This document shows, one piece after another, positions 17,554 through 27,331 of a stretch of DNA of 64,000 bases (within the stretch, counting starts at the first letter, position 1; every line of letters begins with the position of its first letter). Origin of the DNA: Mucilaginibacter aquariorum (GTDB taxonomy: Bacteria > Bacteroidota > Bacteroidia > Sphingobacteriales > Sphingobacteriaceae); contig NZ_JANHOH010000001.1 of assembly GCF_024498135.1 (NCBI RefSeq), positions 682,001 through 746,000 on the forward strand, given 5' to 3'. Below the pieces are notes generated by a model. It made no database searches. It saw only the letters and a program-made list of their open reading frames with translations, and was not told the origin of the DNA. The position numbers and the translations under genes are program-made.

Positions 17554-18291
17554 TTAAAAATCACTCTTTATTTGTTCAACTGTTATTATACGAGTCATTA
17601 AGCGTTCAACATCGTTATAAGAATACTTTGTACCTTTTGAATCTCTTAGCATATTTATAAACTCAGTTATTTCATGATCATGCTGGATAATGATGTATTT
17701 AATATCCTTCGGCTCAAAGTATAATCTTAATTCATTCAATTTGTTATTAAATTTTGCCTTATTTGATACATAAATTTCGTTCCGATAGACCATAGGAGCT
17801 TCATTTTTATTGGGGACATATCTCCATTCCTTTTCATCTGCATATCTATAATTGTGTTCAATTTTTCCGTTTCTATTTAAATCCGCTTCATAATTCTTCA
17901 TATATCGCATTACATCTAAGTGTTTGCTTTCTATATCTGTTAATTCTGAAACCTTTCTTTTAGGACCAAGAAAAATTTCATCAAAGGTTTCATAATATGC
18001 TTTTCCAATAGATGAGTTTTTATCAACATAAAATACTGGATTTAAACTATTTGCTTGTCCCCACTCCCGTGTTAATCCGATGCCATAAGAACCATATTTT
18101 TCTATATGTTCTTTAATTTCTGACATGGGGATATCACAGAAACTTACCATGGGAACAGCATAAGATAACTTTCCCGTTTGTGTTAATACATTTTCAACAC
18201 AATATTTAATCTTAAAATTTTCGGTTAGTATCCCTTTTAAAGCTTGTTTGGTATTCGTTAAATGAATAAGTGAATTTGAACTTAAGGACAT
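17554..18291 (-). CDS. AbiGi-family abortive-infection protein, orphan
   Basis: The 245-residue protein begins with SLIHLTNTKQALKGILTENF, followed by PMVSFCDIPMSEIKEHIEKYG and YGIGLTREWGQ. I recognise these blocks from the AbiGi (putative antitoxin) family of lactococcal-type abortive-infection systems. The C-terminal half has EKEWRYVPNKNEAP and LRLYFEPKDIKYIIIQ. The gene is visibly AT-richer than its neighbours and stands alone between a flavin reductase and htpG. No AbiGii-like toxin gene is adjacent on either strand. This points to horizontal acquisition of a defence gene, or a solo family member with its own activity. Family assignment is by pattern memory; function in this setting is unknown. 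Confidence 0.8.
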   Translation of the reverse strand: MSLSSNSLIHLTNTKQALKGILTENFKIKYCVENVLTQTGKLSYAVPMVSFCDIPMSEIKEHIEKYGSYGIGLTREWGQANSLNPVFYVDKNSSIGKAYYETFDEIFLGPKRKVSELTDIESKHLDVMRYMKNYEADLNRNGKIEHNYRYADEKEWRYVPNKNEAPMVYRNEIYVSNKAKFNNKLNELRLYFEPKDIKYIIIQHDHEITEFINMLRDSKGTKYSYNDVERLMTRIITVEQIKSDF

Positions 18292-18472
18292 GATATACGA
18301 TTAGGTATTACAATAATAATAAATTTCGGTCGCTTTACTTATTTGTCAATGAATAGAATTATTTAATTTATAATCCTTCCCTCCTCTGCCAATTTGGCAA
18401 ACCGCAAGCTTTGGAACGGGCATTGATTGGGTGTATCCGTAAATCATTCAAATTTTCTAAACACATAATACT

Positions 18473-20356
18473 ATGCAAGAAAAAGGAACAATTTCGATAC
18501 ACACCGAAAACATTTTTCCCATAATTAAGAAGTTCTTATACTCTGATACCGAGATATTTCTGCGCGAGCTGGTATCAAATGCGGTTGATGCTACACAAAA
18601 AATAAAACGTCTGGCTTCATTAGGCCAGTACAACGGCGACCTGGGCGACCTGCGTGTTGAAGTTGCCTTTGATGCAGACAAAAAGACCATCACCATATCT
18701 GATAATGGTTTGGGTATGACGGCCGAAGAAATAAAAAAATACATTAACCAGATCGCATTTTCGGGTGCTACCGAGTTTGTGGAGAAATTTAAAGAAGCTA
18801 AAGACGCCAACGAGATCATCGGTCGCTTTGGTTTAGGCTTTTACTCTGCGTTTATGGTGGCCGATAAAGTTGAAATTGAAACCCTATCCTACCAGGATGG
18901 CGCTACTCCTGCTCATTGGGTTTGCGATGGCAGCACCGAGTTTGAAATAAGCGAAGGCAGCCTGGAAGAACGCGGCACCGAAATTACCCTGCACATTAAT
19001 GCAGAATCGGAAGAGTTTTTGAGCCAGCACCGTTTACAGGAAATATTGGATAAATACTGCAAATTCTTACCCGTACCTATCAAATTTGGCACTACCACTC
19101 AAGAGGAAGAAGACGGTGTTGATGAAGAAGGCAAACCAAAATACAAATCTATCGAGGTTGATAATATCATCAACGATACTAATCCTATCTGGACAAAAGC
19201 GCCAAACGAGCTTAAAGATGAGGATTACCTGAAATTCTACAAAGAACTATACCCATACTCTGAAGACCCGCTATTCTGGATCCACCTTAATGTTGATTAT
19301 CCGTTTAACCTTACCGGTGTATTGTATTTCCCTAAACTGAAGAACGATTTTGAGATTCAGAAGAACAAAATAAAATTATTCTCCCGCCAGGTATTTATTA
19401 CCGAAGAGGTTAAAGATATTGTTCCTGAATTTTTAATGTTGCTGCATGGTGTTATCGATTCGCCGGATATCCCGTTGAACGTATCACGTAGCTTTTTACA
19501 GGCCGATAGCAACGTTAAAAAGATAAACAGTTATATCACCAAGAAAGTAGCAGATAAGCTTGCCGAACTGTTTAAAAACGACCGTAAAGGCTTTGAAGAG
19601 AAATGGAACGACATTGGCCTGTTTGTAAAATACGGCATGGTGAGCGAAGATAAGTTCTATGATAAGGCTAAAGATTTTGTTTTGGTAACCAACACCGCTA
19701 AAGAAAACTTTACGCTGAATGAATATAAAGACAAGGTTGAAGCTGTACAGACAGATAAAGATGGCCAGCTGATATACATTTATACCAACGACCCGCAGAA
19801 ACAGGATTCATTTATCCAATCGGCAGGTAAAAAAGGTTACGATGTGTTGGTGATGAACTCTCCTATCGATAATCATTTCATCAGTCAGTTAGAACAAAAG
19901 CTGGAAAAAACATCTTTAAAACGTGTTGATGCTGATGTTGCTGATAAGCTGATCAAGAAAGATGATGCACCTGAGCATGTTTTAACCGAAGAGCAATCAA
20001 CAAAAATTAAAGAGATCTTTGATAAGGCCATTAACAAACCTGCTTACAAAGTGCAGTTGGAAAGCCTTAATCCCGATGAGCTACCTGTTACGGTTACGAT
20101 GGACGAGTTTATGCGCCGTATGAAAGATATGGCTGCCATGGGCGGCGGTATGGGTTTTTACGGTAACATGCCCGATAACTACAAGGTAATTGTAAATGGC
20201 AACCACAAATTGATAGGCAAGATCTTAGAAGGCGAAGACGAAACTGTACAGGCACAACTTGCCAAACAAGCGTTTGACCTGGCCCTGCTATCACAAGGGT
20301 TATTAACCGGTGCCGAGCTAACCGAGTTTGTTAACCGCAGTGTTAGCCTGATATAA
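18473..20356 (+). CDS. htpG: molecular chaperone HtpG (Hsp90)
   Basis: The 627-residue protein has the GHKL ATPase domain first: IFLRELVSNAVDA with the catalytic Glu, DNGLGM, and GRFGLGFYSAFMV for the lid. The middle domain (about 230-500) has YPFNLTGVLYFPKL and the Hsp90 segment SRQVFITEEVKDIVPEFL with DIPLNVSRSFLQ. A C-terminal dimerisation domain completes it. The length matches bacterial HtpG. It is an ATP-dependent cytosolic chaperone for late folding and stress tolerance. It is monocistronic, with a clear terminator right after the stop. No heat-shock operator was recognised upstream. Confidence 0.98.
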   Translation: MQEKGTISIHTENIFPIIKKFLYSDTEIFLRELVSNAVDATQKIKRLASLGQYNGDLGDLRVEVAFDADKKTITISDNGLGMTAEEIKKYINQIAFSGATEFVEKFKEAKDANEIIGRFGLGFYSAFMVADKVEIETLSYQDGATPAHWVCDGSTEFEISEGSLEERGTEITLHINAESEEFLSQHRLQEILDKYCKFLPVPIKFGTTTQEEEDGVDEEGKPKYKSIEVDNIINDTNPIWTKAPNELKDEDYLKFYKELYPYSEDPLFWIHLNVDYPFNLTGVLYFPKLKNDFEIQKNKIKLFSRQVFITEEVKDIVPEFLMLLHGVIDSPDIPLNVSRSFLQADSNVKKINSYITKKVADKLAELFKNDRKGFEEKWNDIGLFVKYGMVSEDKFYDKAKDFVLVTNTAKENFTLNEYKDKVEAVQTDKDGQLIYIYTNDPQKQDSFIQSAGKKGYDVLVMNSPIDNHFISQLEQKLEKTSLKRVDADVADKLIKKDDAPEHVLTEEQSTKIKEIFDKAINKPAYKVQLESLNPDELPVTVTMDEFMRRMKDMAAMGGGMGFYGNMPDNYKVIVNGNHKLIGKILEGEDETVQAQLAKQAFDLALLSQGLLTGAELTEFVNRSVSLI

Positions 20357-20377
20357 AAAGTACATTTAGATCATACA

Positions 20378-20409
20378 AAGCCATCCATTAAAACGGGTGG
20401 CTTTTTTTA
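20378..20409 (+). terminator. rho-independent terminator of htpG
   Basis: GCCATCC (20380-20386) pairs with GGGTGGC (20395-20401), with one G-T pair, followed by a run of seven T. It lies 20 nt after the htpG stop. Confidence 0.9.
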
Positions 20410-20651
20410 TGTAAAATATTTTTGAGTGCTTTATGGAAACTCGCTTGTAAATGCATCTTAAATAAAAAAACAATCATGAATTATGCTCACAAACAATCTT
20501 ATTATTCAACAGCTTGCCCTTATTTAAGTAAAACAGCGAAGGCTGCTAATTGTATTACAATATACTGCAATAATCTTCTTTTCAATTAAACTTATTGCTA
20601 AGCATAAAGTCTAACACGGGTATTACGTTATTATACATTAAACCATTAAAA

Positions 20652-21161
20652 ATGAAAGCTTTAATTAAAATATTTTTCGCTTTATTCATCGCATTTGCTG
20701 CCATAGCTCCCGCTACAGCGCAAACTAAAAAAAGTGAGAAAAAAGCAGCAAAAGCTGCCGCTATTAAAAAGATGATAGAATCAAAAGATTTTACTTTTGA
20801 AGCAAACTATGCCTATCCATCATATGGCATCCAACGTTATTTAACAGCGGGTTATGATCTGCGTGTTGCTAAAGACACTGTTGCATCATTTCTGCCATTT
20901 ATGGGGGTTGCTTATTCGGGTGCCGGATATACTAATAGTGATGACAACGGAATTAAATTCACATCAACTAATTTCACTTATACATCCGAAGAAAAAAAGA
21001 ATGGCATGTTCTATGTAGTGATAAAACCAAAAGATGTAAAGAACGCCAGCCAGATGGCATTAACCATTTCGCCTAACGGTAGTGCCGATCTATCGGTGTT
21101 GAGCACTAACCGCGAGCGGATGCGTTTTACCGGTAATATTAAAGAAAAACAAAAGAAATAA
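20652..21161 (+). CDS. DUF4251 secreted protein
   Basis: From the ATG at 20652 the 169-residue product begins with a signal peptide (MKALIKIFFALFIAFAAIAP, cleavage near ATAQ). A Lys/Ala-rich stretch follows, then the DUF4251 fold with FTFEANYAYPSYG, PFMGVAYSGAGY, NGIKFTSTNFTY and SADLSVLSTNRERMRFTG. The frame is open for 19 codons further upstream, but that would bury the signal peptide, so the internal ATG is preferred. DUF4251 proteins are Bacteroidota-specific, periplasmic and of unknown function. The structural type is a lipocalin-like beta sandwich as far as I know. A small unknown gene follows after 11 bp. Confidence 0.88.
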   Translation: MKALIKIFFALFIAFAAIAPATAQTKKSEKKAAKAAAIKKMIESKDFTFEANYAYPSYGIQRYLTAGYDLRVAKDTVASFLPFMGVAYSGAGYTNSDDNGIKFTSTNFTYTSEEKKNGMFYVVIKPKDVKNASQMALTISPNGSADLSVLSTNRERMRFTGNIKEKQKK

Positions 21162-21172
21162 ATTTAAAGTTT

Positions 21173-21439
21173 ATGTTACGGATAGCTATTCCATCAACAA
21201 CAATATCGGCTAAAGTTTTTGAGCAGCACACCCTCCTCACTCCACCCAACGGAACGGAAACAGAGGTAAGTGGTGAATTAGTATTACTATTTGAAGATGA
21301 GGAAGAAGCTGTAGCTTATTTAGATAAACTGGAAGATTATTCAACCGAACTGGATCATAAGTCCCCCGAAAAATCGGTAATAAACGCTTTGGTTAGCGCA
21401 ATAACTAATGATGAATTTGTACAAGCTTATTTGAGATAA
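21173..21439 (+). CDS. small hypothetical protein (88 aa)
   Basis: I do not recognise this 88-residue acidic protein. It has a plausible soluble fold: a beta strand (LRIAIPSTTISAKVF), a Glu/Asp-rich stretch FEDEEEAVAYLDKLEDY and a C-terminal helix ending FVQAYLR. It begins 11 bp after the DUF4251 gene on the same strand, so the two are probably co-transcribed. Codon use resembles the neighbours. There is no signal peptide or membrane segment, so a cytoplasmic location is likely. Confidence 0.7.
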   Translation: MLRIAIPSTTISAKVFEQHTLLTPPNGTETEVSGELVLLFEDEEEAVAYLDKLEDYSTELDHKSPEKSVINALVSAITNDEFVQAYLR

Positions 21440-21463
21440 ACTTGTACAAATTCTTATCCGATA

Positions 21464-22393
21464 TTAAACATTCAGGTTTTTACTAATATATTGAATGCTG
21501 CTGTTAATGCTTGCAAAAGCATCTTTCGGCATATCATGTTCAACAAAAAAGCTGCGCATGCCAGCTGTAGAGGCGGCCGCGAATATGGGCTTAAAATCAA
21601 TAGTACCACTACCTACAGGCAGTATATTCTCACGGCTTGCATCCAGATCTTTCACATGCCATAATGGGAAACGACCAGGGTTTTGTCTGAACAGGTCAAC
21701 AGGGTCTTTCCCCGCTTTAATAGCCCATGCCAGATCCAGTTCCATTTTTACATGTGTAGGGTCTGTTTCTGATAACAACATATCGTAAGGTATCACACCT
21801 CCGCTGATGATCTTAAATTCCATATCATGATTGTGATAGGCAAACGTGATCCCCGCCTTTGTAGCCGCCTCGCCGGTTTTATTTAATACCGCAATTGATG
21901 CCTTTAAGTCGTCCATGTTTTCAGTTGGGGTATTGGCACATACCAGGTATTTAACCCCGCCCTCGGCCGCTTCGTCTACCAACTGCTGCATATTGTCCCG
22001 TAAGTTTCGCATTGGTGGTATTACCATGGGTTTACCATCGGGCGTGGTTGGCATTTTAGCGCCTGCCGGCATTTTGAACGGCGCGCCCAGCACATGATGC
22101 GATTTCCACGATAAGCCCAGATTATTTGCCAGTGATTTAAATTCCTTTGGTTTAAGGCCATAATAACCACCCTTTTTGCTAAATGCCGATTCTACTTCTT
22201 TGTAACCCGCTGCAGCAACCTTGGTTAAGGTTCCCTTAACATCGGCATCTATTACATTAAAAAATGTAAACAGCTGCACACCCACCGGGTGTTTAATAAT
22301 GTTTAGGTATGATGATGCCTTGCCTGATAAAACTGCACTGCCAAGCACCAAAGTGCCCGTGCTTTGCAAAAACTTGCGCCTGTTAAAATTCAT
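21464..22393 (-). CDS. Tat-exported sugar phosphate isomerase/epimerase-like TIM-barrel protein
   Basis: The 309-residue protein begins MNFNRRKFLQSTGTLVLG, a twin-arginine signal (RRKFLQ) with a hydrophobic stretch. An AP-endonuclease-2/xylose-isomerase-like TIM barrel follows, with KYLVCANTPTENMDD, FAYHNHDMEF (metal-binding His-Asn-His), VKMELDLAWA and PLWHVKD near the C-terminus. These segments fit the family metal site. Members act on sugars or inositol-like polyols, and the Tat signal places this one in the periplasm. It lies 92 bp downstream of the glucosidase gene on the same strand and may be the last gene of that operon. The substrate is not readable. Confidence 0.88.
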   Translation of the reverse strand: MNFNRRKFLQSTGTLVLGSAVLSGKASSYLNIIKHPVGVQLFTFFNVIDADVKGTLTKVAAAGYKEVESAFSKKGGYYGLKPKEFKSLANNLGLSWKSHHVLGAPFKMPAGAKMPTTPDGKPMVIPPMRNLRDNMQQLVDEAAEGGVKYLVCANTPTENMDDLKASIAVLNKTGEAATKAGITFAYHNHDMEFKIISGGVIPYDMLLSETDPTHVKMELDLAWAIKAGKDPVDLFRQNPGRFPLWHVKDLDASRENILPVGSGTIDFKPIFAAASTAGMRSFFVEHDMPKDAFASINSSIQYISKNLNV

Positions 22394-22485
22394 TACGTTT
22401 ATAATTTAGTTTACTTGGTAAGTAAATCTAAATCAATTAATTTAAAGAAAGAAATTTTATTGTGTCAAATCAACGCATTAAGCAT

Positions 22486-25086
22486 TTAGTGATACAAACA
22501 GTTAGCAATCAAACCAGTCCACCCTGTTTGGTGTGCTGAGCCTAATCCCCTGCCGGTATCCCCATCAAAATATTCGTAGAACAGAATATGATCTTTAAAA
22601 TTAGGGTCAGTTTGCGCTTTTTCGTCCTGCCCGTTTATTGGTCTGCGGCCATTTGCATCCGGCAGGAAAAGTTTTGAGATCCGCCTGTAAATTTCGTTGG
22701 CAACTTCTTTCAGGTTCATCATATTACCGGAGCCGGTTGGGCATTCTACTTTAAGATCGTCGCCGTAGTACAGGTAAAAATCGTTCAGGCTCTCTATAAT
22801 GAGGTAGTTAATAGGCATCCAAACCGGACCCCGCCAGTTACTGTTGCCGCCAAACATATTGCTATCGCTTTCGGCAGGCACATATTTTATACTAAACTGA
22901 GTGCCATTAATATTTGCGCTGAAAGGGTTATCGAGATGATATTTTGACAGTGAACGAATACCATACTCACTTAAAAACTCATTTTCATCCAGCATATATT
23001 TAAGGATCCCCTTCATACGGTACCCGCGCAACAGGCTTATCAAATGTTTACCACCGGCGCTTTTCTCATCCCAGCGGGATACCAACGCGACCAGATCGGG
23101 GCGATTGGCCTTAAACCAATCCATACGTGCACGAAAGATGGGGTTATTCACGATATCCGCTTCATTTAGTACCTCGGTAGCAAATAAAGGTATTAAACCT
23201 ACAATACTGCGCACCTTCATCTTCTCTGCTGTGCCATCCGCCATACGCAGCTGGTCGTAAAAAAAGCCATCTTCGTCATCCCACAAACCACTATTACCAC
23301 CTTCGCCCAGGTTTGACATAGCCGCCGAAATATAAATAAAGTGTTCAAAAAACTTAGAGGCAATATCGGCGTATGCTTTGTTAGTAATGGCAAGTTCGGC
23401 AGCTATGCGTAACAAGTTAAGAGAATACATGGCCATCCAACTGGTGCCGTCCACTTGCTCTAAACGCGCACCATTTGCAAAGCGGGTGTTGCGGTCAAAA
23501 ACACCAATGTTATCCAGTCCTAAAAAGCCTCCCTCAAATATATTATTGCCAACCTCATCTTTACGGTTTACCCACCAGGTAAAATTGAGCATCAATTTAT
23601 GAAAGATCCGTTCCAGGAAAAACGCGTCTCCTTGCCCTCCGTTTGCCTGTTTATCTAACTGGTAAATCTTCCAGGTGGCCATGGCAAGCACAGGCGGATT
23701 AGCATCGCTAAAATCCCATTCATAGGCGGGTAGCTGCCCGTTGGGGTGCATATACCAGTCACGCACTAACAAATTCAATTGCCTTTTAGCAAAGGGCATA
23801 TCAATAGCGGCCAGTGGGATGCAATGAAAAGCAAGGTCCCAGGCGGCAAACCATGGATACTCCCATTTATCGGGCATGGAAATTATATCCTGACTATTAA
23901 AATGTTGCCATTTACTATTGCGCTGATGCAAACGTTCTACAGGCGGGCCGGGCTCTGCCGGGTCGCCGCTTAACCATTGGTGGATATTGTAATAATAGAA
24001 CTGTTTGTTCCATAACATACCGGCAAATGCCTGGCGTTGTATTTTGGCTTTTGCATCATCTGCATTTTTAGGGTGAAGATCCTGATAGAACTCATTCGCT
24101 TCCTGCCGACGCGATGCAAATACAGCATCAAAATCATTAAAAGTATTTCCGGCCTGGTCAGATAATCTTAACCCGATTATGGTACTTTCACCTGCCGGGA
24201 TAGTTATATCGTAGTTAAACGCAGCCTTTGTACCTGTATTTGCCGGGTTAACGGTATTAGCTCCGTATAAAACATGATCGTTTATACCGTCTTTGTAATA
24301 CGATTTGCCATCGTCTACATTATTGAAACGTTTTGTATTAGTTTCGTTATCGCAGAAAAGGATTGTTGATGTTCCTTCGGCGATTAAGTGCTTTTGTTCT
24401 AAATCCTTATGTTCTATCCTTATGGCGTTGTTTGCATCTGCCGACAGTTGCGGTTTATAATTATCATACCCCCAGTCCCATGTATTGCGAAACCAGATGG
24501 TTGGCAGCACGTTTAAACTTGCAGCCTCTTTGCCCCTGTTATGTACGGTGATCTTAATCAGGATATCATCGGTTGATTGCTTGGCATATTCAACAAATAC
24601 ATCAAAGTATTCATCATTGTTAAAAATGCCGGTATCCATCAAATCGTACTCGGGTTGGGTACGGTCGCGTTTTTTGTTCTCGGCAACCAATTGGTTATAC
24701 GGGAATTGCTGCTGCGGATACTTATACAGCATTTTCATGTAAGAATGCGTAGGCGTATTATCCAAATAGTAATACACTTCCTTTACATCTTCGCCGTGGT
24801 TACCTTCTGCATTGCTTAAGCCAAAGTAGCGTTCTTTTATAATAGTATCTTTCTTATTCCACAATGTTACCGCGAAGCATAAGAGTTGTTCGTTGTCGCA
24901 AATACCGGCTATACCTTCCTCGCCCCAACGGAAAGCTTTACTACGGGCAATATCATGAGTAATATAATTCCAGGCATCGCCATCAGCGCTATAATCCTCA
25001 CGGACGGTTCCCCATTGTCGGTCGCTTACATACGGGCCCCACTTTTTCCATCCAGTTGCCTTTAACCTATCCTGCTCTGCACCCAT
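22486..25086 (-). CDS. GH63-like glucosidase (MGH1-like glycoside hydrolase)
   Basis: This 866-residue cytoplasmic-type protein has no signal peptide. Its N-terminus (RLKATGWKKWGPYVSDRQWGTVREDYS) and the block FEGGFLGLDNIGVFDR are characteristic of the large bacterial glucosidase group related to GH63 alpha-glucosidases and mannosylglycerate hydrolases. It has an (alpha/alpha)6 barrel with KWEYPWFAAWDLAFHC, LPAYEWDFSDANPPV, GNSNWRGPVWMPINYL and a C-terminal YFDGDTGRGLGSAHQTGWTGL. The Asp in AWDLAF and a Glu late in the barrel would be catalytic by family analogy. It begins 9 bp after the M19 dipeptidase stop, so it shares that transcript. A glucosidase in an amino-acid-type operon is unexpected. 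Confidence 0.88.
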   Translation of the reverse strand: MGAEQDRLKATGWKKWGPYVSDRQWGTVREDYSADGDAWNYITHDIARSKAFRWGEEGIAGICDNEQLLCFAVTLWNKKDTIIKERYFGLSNAEGNHGEDVKEVYYYLDNTPTHSYMKMLYKYPQQQFPYNQLVAENKKRDRTQPEYDLMDTGIFNNDEYFDVFVEYAKQSTDDILIKITVHNRGKEAASLNVLPTIWFRNTWDWGYDNYKPQLSADANNAIRIEHKDLEQKHLIAEGTSTILFCDNETNTKRFNNVDDGKSYYKDGINDHVLYGANTVNPANTGTKAAFNYDITIPAGESTIIGLRLSDQAGNTFNDFDAVFASRRQEANEFYQDLHPKNADDAKAKIQRQAFAGMLWNKQFYYYNIHQWLSGDPAEPGPPVERLHQRNSKWQHFNSQDIISMPDKWEYPWFAAWDLAFHCIPLAAIDMPFAKRQLNLLVRDWYMHPNGQLPAYEWDFSDANPPVLAMATWKIYQLDKQANGGQGDAFFLERIFHKLMLNFTWWVNRKDEVGNNIFEGGFLGLDNIGVFDRNTRFANGARLEQVDGTSWMAMYSLNLLRIAAELAITNKAYADIASKFFEHFIYISAAMSNLGEGGNSGLWDDEDGFFYDQLRMADGTAEKMKVRSIVGLIPLFATEVLNEADIVNNPIFRARMDWFKANRPDLVALVSRWDEKSAGGKHLISLLRGYRMKGILKYMLDENEFLSEYGIRSLSKYHLDNPFSANINGTQFSIKYVPAESDSNMFGGNSNWRGPVWMPINYLIIESLNDFYLYYGDDLKVECPTGSGNMMNLKEVANEIYRRISKLFLPDANGRRPINGQDEKAQTDPNFKDHILFYEYFDGDTGRGLGSAHQTGWTGLIANCLYH

Positions 25087-25095
25087 TTTTAATTT

Positions 25096-26166
25096 TTATT
25101 TCCAAGCGTTCCTTAAAAAACGAAGCCAGTTACCATGCATCATATTTTCGATATCAGCATTAGTATAACCCCGTTTTTTTAACAAAGAAGGTACCTTCTG
25201 CATATCAGCAATAGTTTCCAGATCATATGGGCATTGCTCTTTTCCAAAGGCGCCGTCTAAATCTGTGCCCATACCTACATGCAGGGCATTACCCGCTATC
25301 TGGCAAATATGGTCAATATGATCAATCATTACCTCAAGGTTGCAGTTCATTTTACGTGGGGTTGACTCTCCCCTCACCCAATTAGGTACCATCATCCAGG
25401 CATCAAGGGCGGCGCCAATTACCGCGCCGCGCTCAATAAGGGCTTTTATCATTTCATCGCTGTACTGCCGGTTGTGGTTTACCAACGCTCGGCAATTATT
25501 ATGGCTGGCCCAAATATGGCCGTTAAAATTATCCAGTGCTTGCCAAAAAGCATCATCGCAAAGGTGGGTAGCATCAAGGATAATGTTCAGACGCTCCATC
25601 TCTTTTAGTAACTCAATTCCGTTAGCACCCATTTTTCCGGTAGCATCGGTACCATTGGCATACCTGCCCGGCCCGTAATGCGCGGGGCCAACGGCACGTA
25701 GGCCGTTTTGATAGGCACTTTCTAAAAAACCTACGTCTATAATAGAATCCGCGCCTTCAAGGCTTAATATGTACCCAATAGGTTTATCTGTATTATCTGC
25801 ACCGTCGTTCCATAGGGCAAGGTGATTATTGAGACTTTGCAAATCGGTTACCTGGGTCATTTCACCGGCAATTTCCATGGCTATATACCAGGCAAGCTGC
25901 CCTTGCGTTTGTGCCCACGCCTGTTCTGGTGAATGCCAGCCGGGTAGCGAATTACCAGGAGCTACATATCTGCCTATTTGCGTTGCAACCACTAAACCAA
26001 TATTCCCTTTACGCAGCTCGGGTAAGGAAACTACCGCTTTGGCACGATCGGGTTTATCAGTTAAACCTTCTTCGCGCTGGTTTATTTCGGCAACAGGCCT
26101 TTGCAGGTCGCGGTTCCATTCCAGCGCGTTCATACTTAGGTCTAAGTGGGCGTCTATAATGAACAT
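25096..26166 (-). CDS. M19-family dipeptidase (renal dipeptidase type)
   Basis: The 356-residue metal-dependent TIM barrel has DAHLDLS (first metal-binding HxD, residues 5-11), LSLEGADSI with the bridging Glu, ILDATHLCDDAFWQAL and IWASHNNCRALVNHNRQ with the later His ligands. DLDGAFGKEQCPYDLETIAD is near the C-terminus. The lack of a signal peptide suggests a cytoplasmic enzyme. M19 enzymes hydrolyse dipeptides and tolerate a D-residue at the second position. It sits between the fold-III PLP enzyme (42 bp upstream) and the glucosidase (9 bp downstream), which supports a role in releasing D-amino acids for the enzymes encoded upstream. Confidence 0.92.
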   Translation of the reverse strand: MFIIDAHLDLSMNALEWNRDLQRPVAEINQREEGLTDKPDRAKAVVSLPELRKGNIGLVVATQIGRYVAPGNSLPGWHSPEQAWAQTQGQLAWYIAMEIAGEMTQVTDLQSLNNHLALWNDGADNTDKPIGYILSLEGADSIIDVGFLESAYQNGLRAVGPAHYGPGRYANGTDATGKMGANGIELLKEMERLNIILDATHLCDDAFWQALDNFNGHIWASHNNCRALVNHNRQYSDEMIKALIERGAVIGAALDAWMMVPNWVRGESTPRKMNCNLEVMIDHIDHICQIAGNALHVGMGTDLDGAFGKEQCPYDLETIADMQKVPSLLKKRGYTNADIENMMHGNWLRFLRNAWK

Positions 26167-26208
26167 ATATTTTAGATTACACTGATTGTGTTTGTGATTA
26201 CACAGATT

Positions 26209-27321
26209 TTAGATCGTTATTTTCCTATCTCTTGCGGTTGTCTTCCACTCGCCTGCAACTAACTGGTTTTCAATTAACACAGCGCGCTCATATAAAGAAA
26301 CAGTTGGGCATATATGATAAGGTAAACCATACATTATATCGCCTACTTTATAATGGTGATCTTTACCGGCATCAGCCACTAAGTGTTCTTCGCTTTGGCC
26401 GGTAAACACTAATTCGGGGGCGTTTAAAAAGTAGATCCTTTTACTCAACTCATTTTCTGCAGCTACCGATTTATGGCCAACATCAATACATATTTTTCCA
26501 TCCCCGGGTAAAGAAATAACCCTTGCAATAACAAGGGCTGCTGTTAAAAAAGCCTGCTCCTTAAAGGCCAGCTGATATCCTCTATCCCAATAAGCAAATG
26601 TTCCCGGGCTGCATTCAATATTTTTTCGCTGGGCGAGAATTGGGAAGGTTGGCGAACCACCCGCAATTACTATAGGTTCTTTGTATCCTTTAGTTAAAAT
26701 AGCAGCGGCTAACTTTAAAACAGGTTCAATACTTTCATCAGACCTTTGCTTGCGCACATTGTAATCGCTATCATGGATATGACCATCGTAAGCATGCAGG
26801 CCCATGATATCTATCCCCGGTAGCGATGCACAGGTTTCATACAAACCTAATGCTTCATCGGGCACAATACCTGTACGGTTCATACCAATATTAAGATCAA
26901 TACAAACCGGTATTTGGATGTTATTTTTTAGTACCTCTATCGATACGGCATTAGCTGTGACCTGGTTGTCTACCAAACAGGAAAACGTTGTTTGCGGATA
27001 GGTTTTTATTAATTGAATAAACCGTTTAAGCTTTGGCCCCGAGGGCTGGTAAGCCAACAGTACATCCGGGGCCTGGCTCATGCCCAACATTTCTGCTTCC
27101 GCAATGGTGGCACATTTAAACTTGTTAATGCCGGCCTTTATCATCAGCAGGCAAATATCTTTGCTTTTATGTGTTTTTACGTGTGGCCTTATACGGGATA
27201 CGTCATCGATCATGGTTTTAACCAAATCGATATTGCTTTGTACCCTGGCGGGATATACCACTAAGGCTGGCGTATCCAGCTCATCAACATTATTTATGGT
27301 ATACCACTCAGATGATGCCAT
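26209..27321 (-). CDS. fold-type III PLP enzyme, D-threonine aldolase / D-serine dehydratase family
   Basis: The 370-residue protein has an alanine-racemase-like N-terminal barrel. The PLP lysine lies in RPHVKTHKSKD (about 48-55). DLNIGMNRTGI, LHAYDGHIHD and VIAGGSPTFPI form the cofactor and phosphate pockets. The C-terminal domain has PYHICPTVSLYE, an HxC metal-binding pair found in the D-threonine aldolase and eukaryotic-type D-serine dehydratase families. It would cleave D-3-hydroxy amino acids or deaminate D-serine. The sequence alone does not separate these two. RidA is encoded 10 bp upstream; this favours an eliminase that makes an enamine, since RidA hydrolyses such products. Confidence 0.9.
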   Translation of the reverse strand: MASSEWYTINNVDELDTPALVVYPARVQSNIDLVKTMIDDVSRIRPHVKTHKSKDICLLMIKAGINKFKCATIAEAEMLGMSQAPDVLLAYQPSGPKLKRFIQLIKTYPQTTFSCLVDNQVTANAVSIEVLKNNIQIPVCIDLNIGMNRTGIVPDEALGLYETCASLPGIDIMGLHAYDGHIHDSDYNVRKQRSDESIEPVLKLAAAILTKGYKEPIVIAGGSPTFPILAQRKNIECSPGTFAYWDRGYQLAFKEQAFLTAALVIARVISLPGDGKICIDVGHKSVAAENELSKRIYFLNAPELVFTGQSEEHLVADAGKDHHYKVGDIMYGLPYHICPTVSLYERAVLIENQLVAGEWKTTARDRKITI

Positions 27322-27331
27322 GTTTGTATCT

